DNA of 64,000 nucleotides from Brevibacillus invocatus (GTDB taxonomy: Bacteria > Bacillota > Bacilli > Brevibacillales > Brevibacillaceae), in contig NZ_RHHR01000006.1 of the NCBI RefSeq assembly GCF_003710915.1, positions 1-64,000 on the forward strand, written 5' to 3'. Each line of letters starts with the position of its first letter. Positions within the stretch are counted from its first letter, which is position 1. This document shows positions 54,641-63,223 of this stretch, in pieces. The notes beneath the pieces were generated by a model. The model saw nothing but the letters and a program-made list of their open reading frames with translations, was not told the origin of the DNA and did not search any database. A program made the translations under genes and the position numbers.

Positions 54641-54853
54641 TTACCCGAGTCGCAGGATTTGGATTTGCTGGTCTTCAACCATCGCATCGTATTCATGCGT
54701 CCAAACCCGTTGCATCGCATTGTTTGTCGTCAGCTTGCTTTCCACATTTGCTGTAAAATCAACACAAGAACGTCCTGTCACTCCTTCTACCTGTTCCTCG
54801 ACTTGACCATCCTGATCTACTGCTATGCGCAGGGTTTTGTTTGCAGCATTCAT
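54641..54853 (-). CDS. Small protein, possibly DUF2997-like
   Basis: 70 aa. The start KTLRIAVDQDGQVEEQVEGVTGRSCVDFTANVESKL resembles small DUF2997-type proteins (strand, D-G turn, EV-G-GxxC). The C-terminus is predicted mixed helix and strand. No clear ribosome-binding site precedes ATG 54853, which lowers confidence. The function is unknown. It lies in line with the thioredoxin-like gene downstream. Confidence 0.55.
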   Translation of the reverse strand: MNAANKTLRIAVDQDGQVEEQVEGVTGRSCVDFTANVESKLTTNNAMQRVWTHEYDAMVEDQQIQILRLG

Positions 54854-54886
54854 GGTGAGTACAAACGAGGTTTGAGAAAGGTGACT

Positions 54887-55117
54887 CTATTCGGTGACGG
54901 TCACATCGTTACCATTTGCTCGAATTTGTTCCGCCATCGCATGAACCGCACAGCGCACATATTCGGAGCGCAACGAAGCAAGAGATTGCTCACCTCTTTG
55001 TTGCAGCTCTTCTGGTGATAGAAAATCGGATTCGAAATAGGGAACGAGGCCCTTTTCTGTCTCGATAAAGAACATATTCAGATTTTCTACCATTCCCGTC
55101 AACAGCTTTCCAATCAC
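54887..55117 (-). CDS. Short protein of unknown function
   Basis: 76 aa from GTG 55117, mostly acidic and helical (SPEELQQRGEQSLASLRSEYVRCAVHAMAEQ). The open frame continues upstream of the GTG for about 20 codons (NRVWFEYRNQFAKKLQVGEN) without a start codon, and the ribosome-binding site is weak, so it may be the 3' remnant of a larger gene. No family was recognised. Confidence 0.5.
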   Translation of the reverse strand: MIGKLLTGMVENLNMFFIETEKGLVPYFESDFLSPEELQQRGEQSLASLRSEYVRCAVHAMAEQIRANGNDVTVTE

Positions 55118-55213
55118 ATTTTCACCGACTTGCAGCTTTTTTGCAAATTGATTCCGGTATTCAAACCATACTCGATTCTCGGCTTTCCTGCTTCATCCAA
55201 GGCAATCGACTCT

Positions 55214-56170
55214 TTAGAAATCAAAACGAAAATCGTCGTCTGTCAGCGGCTCGACATGAATCGTACGGACGTAGCCGTTGCCTTTTTTAGAGAAGAAATC
55301 ATGCTGCTTGGTATGCGTTCTGATCCCATTCAGTACGATTGGGTTTACTTCTTCCTCAGGAAAAAGCGGATCGAGCCCCAGATTCATCAAGGCTTTGTTT
55401 GCATTGTAGCGCACGTAAGCGAGAACGTCCTCACTCAGACCGATTGCCGTATATAAGGATTCCGTATACGCCACTTCGTTTTGATGCAGCTTGTCCAGCA
55501 AGGAAAACAGTTCTTCCCTGACCGCCACCTGCTCCGAGTCGCTTAGCTGCTGATACACTTCTTGAGCGAGTACGCCTACATAAAGGCCGTGGATGCTCTC
55601 GTCACGGACGATCAGATCGATAATTTCGCCACTGCTCGTCATTTTTCCCTGACCAGCGAGGAACAAAGGATAGAAAAAGCCGCTGTAAAACAGGTAGCTT
55701 TCCAGGAAAACAGAAGCGACCATCGCCAAATACAGGTCTTTTGGCGTCTCGATGTTTTGATAGTAGTGAGAAATAATCGAAGCCTTGGTCTGCAGATGAG
55801 AGTTGCTTTCCACCCATTTAAAAATGTTATCGATTTCTTCTGTGGCAGCGAGTGTCGTGAAAATACTGCTATAGGATTTGGCGTGAATCTGCTCCATCAT
55901 CCCCATGAAGCCCAATACGGCTTTTCGCTGCAAGCCGTCCACATGCTCCATAATTTTGGGCATGCCAATTCCGCCCTGGACGGTATCGAGCAAAGTGAGT
56001 CCACCCAGCACTTTTTTATAGGTTTCCCGCTCTGCTTGAGAAAGCTCAATCCAGGACATTTTATCGTCAGACAGCGGGATTTCATCATCGGTCCAGAACT
56101 GCATGATGTTCTGGTTCCAAAAGGTCATTGTAAAATCGTCATCGGGCCTGTTCCAATTGACAGCTTTCAT
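55214..56170 (-). CDS. nrdF: Class Ib ribonucleotide reductase beta subunit (NrdF)
   Basis: 318 aa carrying the dimetal site and the tyrosyl radical. Ligand motifs are TLLDTVQGG (Asp), MEQIHAKSYSSIF (Glu, His; radical Tyr near), FLESYLFYSGF (Glu) and VRDESIHGLYVG (Glu, His). It activates NrdE for dNTP synthesis, typically with manganese installed by NrdI. It is 25 nt behind nrdE in the nrdIEF operon under a cobalamin riboswitch. Confidence 0.97.
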   Translation of the reverse strand: MKAVNWNRPDDDFTMTFWNQNIMQFWTDDEIPLSDDKMSWIELSQAERETYKKVLGGLTLLDTVQGGIGMPKIMEHVDGLQRKAVLGFMGMMEQIHAKSYSSIFTTLAATEEIDNIFKWVESNSHLQTKASIISHYYQNIETPKDLYLAMVASVFLESYLFYSGFFYPLFLAGQGKMTSSGEIIDLIVRDESIHGLYVGVLAQEVYQQLSDSEQVAVREELFSLLDKLHQNEVAYTESLYTAIGLSEDVLAYVRYNANKALMNLGLDPLFPEEEVNPIVLNGIRTHTKQHDFFSKKGNGYVRTIHVEPLTDDDFRFDF

Positions 56171-56195
56171 CCGGCTTCCCTCTTTTTTGCTTGAT

Positions 56196-58280
56196 TTAGA
56201 CCGCGCAACTGATGCACTCTTCTACAGTCAAGTGCTTGGTTCGCGTGTAATAGAGTGATTTCAATCCTTTTTTCGCTGCGTAGATATAGTAGCGAACCAG
56301 CTCTCTGGTCGAAATGTTACTGTTTACGTGCAGGATGGTCGAAATGCCTTGATCCACGTGCTCCTGAATTTCCGCGATCAGGTCAATGACCTTGAATGGA
56401 TCAATCATATACGCCGACTTGTAATAGAAATAATTCTCCTGCGAAAGATACGGCATCGGGTAGTAGGTCGTCGAATTAGCATACGTACGCGTCTCGATAT
56501 GCTCCACGATCGGCATCACGCTGGAAGTGGCGTTTTGGATATACGAGATGCTTTGCGTAGGTGCGATTGCGAGTCGGTAGGCATGGTACAAGCCATATGT
56601 CTGCACGTTCGTTTTGAGCTTTGCCCAATCTTCCGTCGACGGCAAGTACATATCGGCAAAGAGCTGCTTACCTTTCTCTGTACGCGGATGGTAGTCGATA
56701 TTGAGGTACTTTTCAAAATACGTACCCTTTGCATACTCAGAATGCTCAAATCCGAGAAAGGTCGTTCCCTTTTTCCTGGCAATCTCCATGCTCTTTTCCA
56801 GAGAATAATAGTTCATCATCATAAAAAAGGTGCGGACAAAATCCTTGGCTTCTTCGCTTTCATATGCGATCTTGTTTTTGGCCAAAAAACCGTTCAGATT
56901 CATGGCTCCCAGCCCGACAGAATGAAGCTCCCGATTGGCTTTTTGTACACCCGGAGCGTTTTCCACTCGGGTCATGTCGCTTACGGATGTGATCGCTTCG
57001 ATCCCTTCGTGCACTGACTCCCGGATCATCTTGCGTTCCATGACATTGCCAATGTTCAGAGAGGCCAAATTGCAGCTGATGTCCCGTCGGATGATGTCTG
57101 TCTCTCCATAGTTTGCAATGGTCGAGGTCTCCTGCAATTGAAAGATTTCCGTACAAAGGTTGGACATTTTCACGGAGCCCAGGTCTTTTAATGCGTGATC
57201 CTTGTTCGCATTGGTCTTGTTCATGATGTAGGGATAGCCCGACTCCAACTGGATCATGGCAATCTTGGTCAGCATCTCCCGTGCGCTCATCAAGGTTTGC
57301 TTTTGCACGCGCTCGTTGGCTAACAGCTCTTCATACATCTCATCCAGATCGAGATCGTCCAGATGTTGTCCGTATTCCTTGTAGACGGAGTACGGAGCAA
57401 AGACGGTCAATGGTTTGTTTTCCTCTGCCAGCTTGTAAAAGATGTTCGGTACGATCAGCCCGATTGCCAGCGTCTTGATTCGTGATTTTTCATCGGCGTT
57501 AATTTTTTTGCAATCCAGAAACTCGTTGATATCCCAGCCAAATATGTTGTAATACGCTGCTCCAGAGCCCTTGCGCTGCCCCATCTGGTCTGCGTAAGAA
57601 AAAGCATCCTCCAACAGCTTTAGCACAGGCATAATGCCTTTAGCTGCGCCCTCTACTCCTTTGATCGGTTCCCCGCGTCCGCGCAGCTTGGAAAGATTGA
57701 CTGCTACTCCGCCACCGATTTTGGAAAGCTGCATGCAGGTGCCCAATATGTAATTGATCGAGTTCAGCGAATCATCCATCTCCAAGAGAAAACAGGAGAC
57801 CATCTCACCACGGCGGCTTTTGCCGGCATTTAAAAAGGTAGGCGTCGCTGGCTGCAAACGCTGGTCCATCATCGACACGGTCAGCCGTTTGGCCAGATCA
57901 AAATCTCCTTGAGCCAGGGAGAGGGCCACAATCGCTACGCGGTCCGGGTACTGCTCCAGATAGGATTTCTTGTCGTCCGTTTTCAAGGCATAATCCTTGT
58001 AAAATTTGGAGATGGCCATATAAGAAGCGAATTGGAATTTGAAATCATGCGCGAGCCGAATGACTTCTTCGACTTGCTCCTTCGTGTAGGTTTCATAGAC
58101 GTTTTCATAGTAGTCATGTTCGATTAGATAGTTCATCCGCTCCAGGATGCTTGAGAATGTCATGGTTTTGGCTTGCACCTCTTCCATGAATAACTGCACT
58201 GCCTCCTGGTCCTTATCCAACAGGTAAAAACCATCCTCACCGCGCTGCATCAGCTGGTTATTGAGTTCAATGTGTCGCAA
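56196..58280 (-). CDS. nrdE: Class Ib ribonucleotide reductase alpha subunit (NrdE)
   Basis: A 694-aa catalytic subunit. Visible features are MVSCFLLEMDDSLNSI (active-site Cys), NLCTEIFQLQE (Cys and Glu of the active site), SIEQSISYIQNATSSV-like core seen as APTQSISYIQNATSSVMP, and a C-terminal redox pair ECISCAV. There is no ATP-cone, as usual for NrdE. TTG 58280 (GGGGTGG at 6 nt) starts RHIELNNQLM, like relatives; an ATG at 58316 would overlap nrdI by 50 nt. It works with NrdF. Confidence 0.96.
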   Translation of the reverse strand: MRHIELNNQLMQRGEDGFYLLDKDQEAVQLFMEEVQAKTMTFSSILERMNYLIEHDYYENVYETYTKEQVEEVIRLAHDFKFQFASYMAISKFYKDYALKTDDKKSYLEQYPDRVAIVALSLAQGDFDLAKRLTVSMMDQRLQPATPTFLNAGKSRRGEMVSCFLLEMDDSLNSINYILGTCMQLSKIGGGVAVNLSKLRGRGEPIKGVEGAAKGIMPVLKLLEDAFSYADQMGQRKGSGAAYYNIFGWDINEFLDCKKINADEKSRIKTLAIGLIVPNIFYKLAEENKPLTVFAPYSVYKEYGQHLDDLDLDEMYEELLANERVQKQTLMSAREMLTKIAMIQLESGYPYIMNKTNANKDHALKDLGSVKMSNLCTEIFQLQETSTIANYGETDIIRRDISCNLASLNIGNVMERKMIRESVHEGIEAITSVSDMTRVENAPGVQKANRELHSVGLGAMNLNGFLAKNKIAYESEEAKDFVRTFFMMMNYYSLEKSMEIARKKGTTFLGFEHSEYAKGTYFEKYLNIDYHPRTEKGKQLFADMYLPSTEDWAKLKTNVQTYGLYHAYRLAIAPTQSISYIQNATSSVMPIVEHIETRTYANSTTYYPMPYLSQENYFYYKSAYMIDPFKVIDLIAEIQEHVDQGISTILHVNSNISTRELVRYYIYAAKKGLKSLYYTRTKHLTVEECISCAV

Positions 58281-58632
58281 TGGATGCCACCCCGCTTTTA
58301 AATAGTTCCAGATCATGCATCGTTCCGGACAGTTCGAATTTCGCTAACAATGGTACGTGATAGGCAGAAGAGATCGTGTCCGCACTTTTGGCGAAGCTCG
58401 TCCCCCAGTTCCGATTGCCGCTGGCTGCTACTCCCCGCATCCATGAGTGATTCTGCTTGAGAAACGTTTGTACTTTATCGGGCACCTGTCCGAATCCCGT
58501 CGTGTAGGTGACCAGGATAAACGGTTCTTCCAGCAACAGATCCTCTTGAATTTGCACAGTGGGCATATCCAGATTCAGTTTGTTGACAAATCGGCGTACA
58601 TTGCCCGTTTTGGAATCAAATGCGAGTATCAA
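58267..58632 (-). CDS. nrdI: Flavodoxin-like NrdI
   Basis: A 121-aa flavodoxin-like FMN protein that supplies oxidant for assembly of the manganese-tyrosyl radical of NrdF. Motifs are ILAFDSKTGNVRRF (FMN phosphate loop), ILVTYTTGFGQVPD and VAASGNRNWGTSFAKSADTI. TTG 58632 follows GGAAGGAAG at 7 nt. The first gene of nrdIEF. No nrdH is present in the operon. Confidence 0.95.
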   Translation of the reverse strand: MILAFDSKTGNVRRFVNKLNLDMPTVQIQEDLLLEEPFILVTYTTGFGQVPDKVQTFLKQNHSWMRGVAASGNRNWGTSFAKSADTISSAYHVPLLAKFELSGTMHDLELFKSGVASIATH

Positions 58633-58668
58633 TGATCTCTTCCTTCCTGAAAACACTAGTTTAGCCAT

Positions 58669-58708
58669 AAAAAAAGCGTATCCGACTGACGAAGAAAGTC
58701 GAATACGC
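58669..58708 (-). terminator. Leader terminator of the cobalamin riboswitch
   Basis: GCGTATTCGACT and AGTCGGATACGC pair (one mismatch) on the minus strand and are followed by seven T, about 40 nt before nrdI. Placed between aptamer and gene, it is the likely expression platform. Confidence 0.9.
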
Positions 58709-58754
58709 ATATCCATTCCCTAGGACAAAATACCTCGCGGGTGACCGAGCGTTC

Positions 58755-58965
58755 CAACACTTCCCTATCTCCCGTAGGTTCCATAGTGTTTACGTTAAGG
58801 CAGGTCTCCTGGCTTACAGATCATCGTAACGCTTTACCTTCCCAATCCATGGATCAGTGGCCATTTCAAAGCGTAACTCTCTGTTTACAGTGGCGGGACC
58901 GCGCCGGATTCTCACCGAGCTTCCCTATTAAGTCTACCATCGATAGACGGTTAGACACCTATACG
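58755..58965 (-). ncRNA. Cobalamin (AdoCbl) riboswitch
   Basis: On the minus strand the conserved parts are in order: GGTGTCTA near 58960, AATAGGGAAGCTCGGTGAGAATCCG, GCGGTCCCGCCACTGTAA, and the B12 box AAGCCAGGAGACCTGCC (58799-58815). A terminator lies before nrdI. It should shut off the B12-independent class Ib reductase when cobalamin is available. Confidence 0.95.
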
Positions 58966-58990
58966 CATCAATATGTAGTTGTTATGACTT

Positions 58991-59019
58991 ACATTACATC
59001 AATATATCGTGGTAGTCAA
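58991..59019 (-). promoter_or_regulatory. Candidate sigma-A promoter of the riboswitch-nrdIEF transcript
   Basis: TTGACT (-35), 17 bp, TAATGT (-10) on the minus strand, about 30 bp before the aptamer begins. Confidence 0.55.
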
Positions 59020-59060
59020 GCTGTTTTCCCACTTACTAAATACCCAATCGATAGATCTCT

Positions 59061-59091
59061 CGAAAGAAAAGCCGCCCGAAAAACGGACGGC
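59061..59091 (-). terminator. Terminator of the ACT-domain gene
   Basis: GCCGTCCG, five T and CGGGCGGC, then TTTTCTTTC on the minus strand, 8 nt behind the stop codon. Confidence 0.88.
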
Positions 59092-59098
59092 ACATCTC

Positions 59099-59620
59099 TT
59101 ATTGCAACGAAATCACCTTAGTGATTTGAGGTAATTGCTCGATTTCCCGCACCACAGAAGCGGTAATTTCTTCATCGGTTACCGAGACGAGGAGCGCATT
59201 TTTTCCCTTTTGCTCGCGTGATACATTCAGCTTGGAAATATTGATGTGATGATTGGCGAGAATTTGAGACACGTCGTAAATGACGCCCGGATAATCGATA
59301 TGATGGACCAGTAAGCCGTGAGCACCTGGTGGAATTCGACAGGCGCAATAGTTGATCTCACTGACATATACCTCACGCCAATCCTGTGCAAACGTATATT
59401 TATTGGTACCAGCGCGCAAAACAGCCAGATGATTGGCGTACTCTCCTGAACTGTGCTGAACAGGGACTTTCATACCGAGTCCATCGACCAGCAGGCTGGT
59501 TATTTCTTCTTTGTTCTCGTGCGCCAGGATCGAGAGAGAAGCTTCCTTCGCACGCGGTTCAATACGAACAATCAATTCTGCGAGATCACGAAGTCCGGTT
59601 AACTGGGTCATGACTTGCAT
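59099..59620 (-). CDS. ACT-domain protein (SerA C-terminus-like)
   Basis: 173 aa. The C-terminal ACT domain (about residues 100-173) reads GLLVHHIDYPGVIYDVSQILANHHINISKLNVSRE, closest to the regulatory domain of phosphoglycerate dehydrogenase or serine dehydratase; an allosteric-substrate-binding-like region precedes it. It lacks any catalytic domain, so it may be a stand-alone amino-acid sensor; the ligand is unknown. GGGAG lies upstream of ATG 59620. Confidence 0.82.
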   Translation of the reverse strand: MQVMTQLTGLRDLAELIVRIEPRAKEASLSILAHENKEEITSLLVDGLGMKVPVQHSSGEYANHLAVLRAGTNKYTFAQDWREVYVSEINYCACRIPPGAHGLLVHHIDYPGVIYDVSQILANHHINISKLNVSREQKGKNALLVSVTDEEITASVVREIEQLPQITKVISLQ

Positions 59621-59646
59621 TCACTCTCCCTATTGATTTCCTCTAT

Positions 59647-59979
59647 CTATTCAGGAAAAATCCATTCCTCTGGTTCGGAAATGATGGAGGACTGATTTTT
59701 GGAACGATACCAAGCGAGATGCTCATTTCCGTCCTTCGTGTATTTGATTCGAAAGATGGTGTTTCCCTTGCCGCTTTTTTCAAAGGGACTCTCATCTTTC
59801 GGCACAGCCATTACACTTCCAGCTACCAGGGCCCCTCCGCGCTCGAGGATCTTCGCTTCGATATTGGTCATGTGTGCGCGACCGCCATACGACATGCCGA
59901 TGTAGGCGATGACTCCCATACAAATCGCACCTATCAAGAAGGAGAGAATAATCACCTTTGATTTTTTCGTTGCTTCCAT
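59647..59979 (-). CDS. Membrane-anchored protein of unknown function
   Basis: 110 aa with one N-terminal membrane helix (VIILSFLIGAICMGVIAYIGM) and a soluble extracytoplasmic domain (GKGNTIFRIKYTKDGNEHLAWYRSKNQ). No family was recognised. ATG 59979 follows GGGGGA at 8 nt, and it starts 20 nt behind the mnmA stop codon, so it is probably the second gene of that unit. Confidence 0.75.
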   Translation of the reverse strand: MEATKKSKVIILSFLIGAICMGVIAYIGMSYGGRAHMTNIEAKILERGGALVAGSVMAVPKDESPFEKSGKGNTIFRIKYTKDGNEHLAWYRSKNQSSIISEPEEWIFPE

Positions 59980-59999
59980 GAAAAAGATCCCCCTACAAC

Positions 60000-61124
<1,125 letters not shown>

Positions 61125-61259
61125 CTATATATGAATTTGTTCCTTAAACAGATTACCATGTTTCCTGGAACAAATCATGTTTTGTTGCACTTTATTCGTC
61201 AATTCGGAGCGACTCCTGTTGTGAAATGCGCATATCAGCCGCATTAGGGCCAGTTTTCC

Positions 61260-61366
61260 TTAGAAAACTTGGCTACGCCAAGCTTTTGGCGGAGCCTTAG
61301 TTGCACTTATACTATCTTCCGCTAATCTTTTTAGCGCTTTAGCGCACTTAAACTTTCCGATAGTAC
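61260..61366 (-). repeat. 107-bp dispersed repeat, copy 2
   Basis: Identical to 30618-30724 except for one C/T difference. Again it begins (minus strand) with GTAC directly behind the T-run of an intrinsic terminator, here that of tlp. The two flanking sequences are unrelated, so the repeat ends are well defined on both sides. Confidence 0.92.
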
Positions 61367-61400
61367 AAAAAAACGCCTGTCGCATACAGAGCAACAGGCG
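61367..61400 (-). terminator. Terminator of tlp
   Basis: CGCCTG, a 15-nt loop and CAGGCG on the minus strand, then seven T, just behind the tlp stop codon. Confidence 0.85.
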
Positions 61401-61418
61401 CTTCGCTTCTTGTGTTGG

Positions 61419-61628
61419 TTAGGATTCATCCTCGATTTCCGCTCGAAATGCTTCCACGCTTTCTTCACGGCGCTGATTTTTTGCCTCGATATCGCTCTTT
61501 TCCTTGGCTGAAATCTCATCAGCATGTTCACTGAGGTAATCCTGGGACTCCTGAATTCTCTCCTCTGTATTTTGTGCCATTTCGCGCAATTTTGCTGCGT
61601 TGTCCGAGCGGTCATCTGGTTTTGCCAT
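61419..61628 (-). CDS. tlp: Small acid-soluble spore protein Tlp
   Basis: 69 aa, hydrophilic, beginning MAKPDDRSDNAAKLREMAQNT and ending in the conserved KNQRREESVEAFRAEI region, both characteristic of Tlp. It is made late in sporulation in the forespore. AAGGAG lies upstream of ATG 61628. The terminator behind it is followed by copy 2 of the dispersed repeat. Its presence supports an endospore-forming host. Confidence 0.95.
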   Translation of the reverse strand: MAKPDDRSDNAAKLREMAQNTEERIQESQDYLSEHADEISAKEKSDIEAKNQRREESVEAFRAEIEDES

Positions 61629-61763
61629 TTGATTAACACTCCTTTATCGTCAAGATTTGGTCATTTACCACTACCATTGTGCGCCATTGCAAGTTCCTTT
61701 ATGTATGGCTCGTGCTATAATGGCGTTGTTGGTACGTATCTTTTCGAAAAGAAGGTTTCTCGT

Positions 61764-61979
61764 ATGGCATCCCTAGATTTATTAGAGCGAAAGCTGTTGA
61801 AAATCATTGCAGAAACGGAGTCCGTGAAATTAAAACGTCAATGGATTATAGGAAATAAACATCCCGAAATCGAGGAAGAGCAGCGAAAACGGATAGGACT
61901 TTTGCTGCGTCGTCTAGATCAATTGCCGCCTGCAAAGCGTCAAGAGGTGCTGGAGCTGCTTGAATTGTACAATTGGTAA
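61764..61979 (+). CDS. Small protein of unknown function, 71 aa
   Basis: Highly charged and helical: LDLLERKLLKIIAETESVKLKRQW, then EEEQRKRIGLLLRRLDQLPPAKRQEVLELLELYNW. No membrane segment. It looks like a small cytoplasmic helical-bundle protein; no family was recognised. GAAGG lies 9 nt before ATG 61764. It is convergent with the DUF952 gene (8 nt between stops). Confidence 0.75.
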   Translation: MASLDLLERKLLKIIAETESVKLKRQWIIGNKHPEIEEEQRKRIGLLLRRLDQLPPAKRQEVLELLELYNW

Positions 61980-61987
61980 GCCTTGAT

Positions 61988-62332
61988 CTAGCGGATGGAC
62001 GATCCCTGTGTCCAATGGTCGCTGTTGCGTTCCATCTTTTTGATATCCATAATGGCATCCTGGTTTAAAGGTCCGTAAATATGCGGATACAAGAGGCCGT
62101 CCTTTGCCTGCTCGTACTTGATTGGAGAAGTCGTTTTGGCCTCATCGACAACCAATACCAGAAGTTCGTCAGTAAATGCCTTGTACACGCGGTTTGCCAC
62201 GACCTCCAAAAGCTCATCTCCCTTGGTGGCGTGAATAAATCCTTCCTGCTCATAATCCCGAGGAAGATAGTGATCTCGTCCAGCCCACTGCTCCCAATAC
62301 CTTTTTGGAACCAAGCAATAAATGATGTTCAT
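61988..62332 (-). CDS. DUF952 domain protein
   Basis: A 114-aa single domain: IIYCLVPKRYWEQWAG, then EGFIHATKGDELLEVVANRVY (the conserved FIHxT motif), LLVLVVDEAKT and LLYPHIYGPLNQDAI. The fold relates to ADP-ribosyltransferase-like families, but the role is unknown. It is downstream of the 81-residue protein gene in the same direction. Confidence 0.9.
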   Translation of the reverse strand: MNIIYCLVPKRYWEQWAGRDHYLPRDYEQEGFIHATKGDELLEVVANRVYKAFTDELLVLVVDEAKTTSPIKYEQAKDGLLYPHIYGPLNQDAIMDIKKMERNSDHWTQGSSIR

Positions 62333-62364
62333 TGATATACTCTCCCTTTTTTCAGCTACAGACT

Positions 62365-62610
62365 TTATTTACGAGACAACCACTTATCAATGTGACGAAT
62401 AGCCTTCCCGTACGCCATTTCTTCCATCCGTCCCTGATCATTTCTCCATTGAATAAAATTGCGCAGCGAATGCAGATCGACCCACGCATCTTTTGCCTGA
62501 GGATTATTTCCTGGAACTTCTCCGGTTATCTCCCCTTCATAGACAAGCTTCGCCATTTCAGTTGGATGAATCCCGATCTGATAAGCAATCTGGTGCAGCG
62601 CTATTTTCAT
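62365..62610 (-). CDS. Small protein of unknown function, 81 aa
   Basis: Begins KIALHQIAYQIGIHPTEMAKLVYEGEI, which looks like a helix-turn-helix-type or excisionase-like start, and ends NFIQWRNDQGRMEEMAYGKAIRHIDKWLS. No confident family. It lies 32 nt upstream of the DUF952 gene and is probably co-transcribed. Confidence 0.7.
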   Translation of the reverse strand: MKIALHQIAYQIGIHPTEMAKLVYEGEITGEVPGNNPQAKDAWVDLHSLRNFIQWRNDQGRMEEMAYGKAIRHIDKWLSRK

Positions 62611-62824
62611 ATGGGCCCCCGAATTTCAAGGTTTCGTGCATTTCTTCCGTTCTCTATTTTGCCAGTCTTTTTCTGTCATGCCAAGCCCTTCTGTCTATCT
62701 GTAACATGATAAGCGTAGGTCATCCATTTTCCCGATGGAAAAGGTTACATAATAATCGTTATGTAATGTTAGGAGCTGAGCACTGCTTATGCTACACTAC
62801 ATACTGAAGGAGCGTGGTGTCCTA

Positions 62825-63049
62825 ATGCAGTCTAAATCCTTTTACTATACGGTTGAGAAATCTAATGTTGATGAGTACAAAACCATTCTGGATCTGATGA
62901 AAATTCCATACCAAATTGAGAAGCCGGTCGCATTGCTCAAAAACGGGTCTGATGAATACAAGTTTGTCTTTCCGAACCTGCCTGCCCGCCTCTATGCGAT
63001 GGTAAGCAAGCTATTTCAACGGGATGGGAAGCCGTACTCTTCTACATAA
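62825..63049 (+). CDS. Small protein of unknown function, 74 aa
   Basis: YYTVEKSNVDEYKTILDLMKIPYQIEKPVALLKNGSDEYKFVFPNL reads like a small alpha/beta domain; a C-terminal lysine-rich part follows. No family was recognised. ATG 62825 has AAGGAG 12 nt upstream. It is a single-gene unit. Confidence 0.65.
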   Translation: MQSKSFYYTVEKSNVDEYKTILDLMKIPYQIEKPVALLKNGSDEYKFVFPNLPARLYAMVSKLFQRDGKPYSST

Positions 63050-63073
63050 AAAAAGGACCCATTTCTGGGTCAA
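63050..63073 (-). terminator. Hairpin with T-run on the minus strand
   Basis: GACCCA, GAAA and TGGGTC, then CTTTTTTT on the minus strand. It lies 150 nt behind the symporter stop codon and next to the stop of the small plus-strand gene. Confidence 0.7.
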
Positions 63074-63223
63074 AAAAATAGGAAGTGGAGAGAATGCATG
63101 CTATGTAATATATACTAACATAAACACTTAAATTGTCAAATCTTTTTTGGCTTATTCACCCATATCACGTAACATTATATTACATAAAAGAATGATCAAC
63201 GATTACAACTACACACATTCCTT

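Noticed and set aside
61331-61639. 102-codon frame over tlp and the repeat
   Set aside because: Shadow of tlp in another frame.
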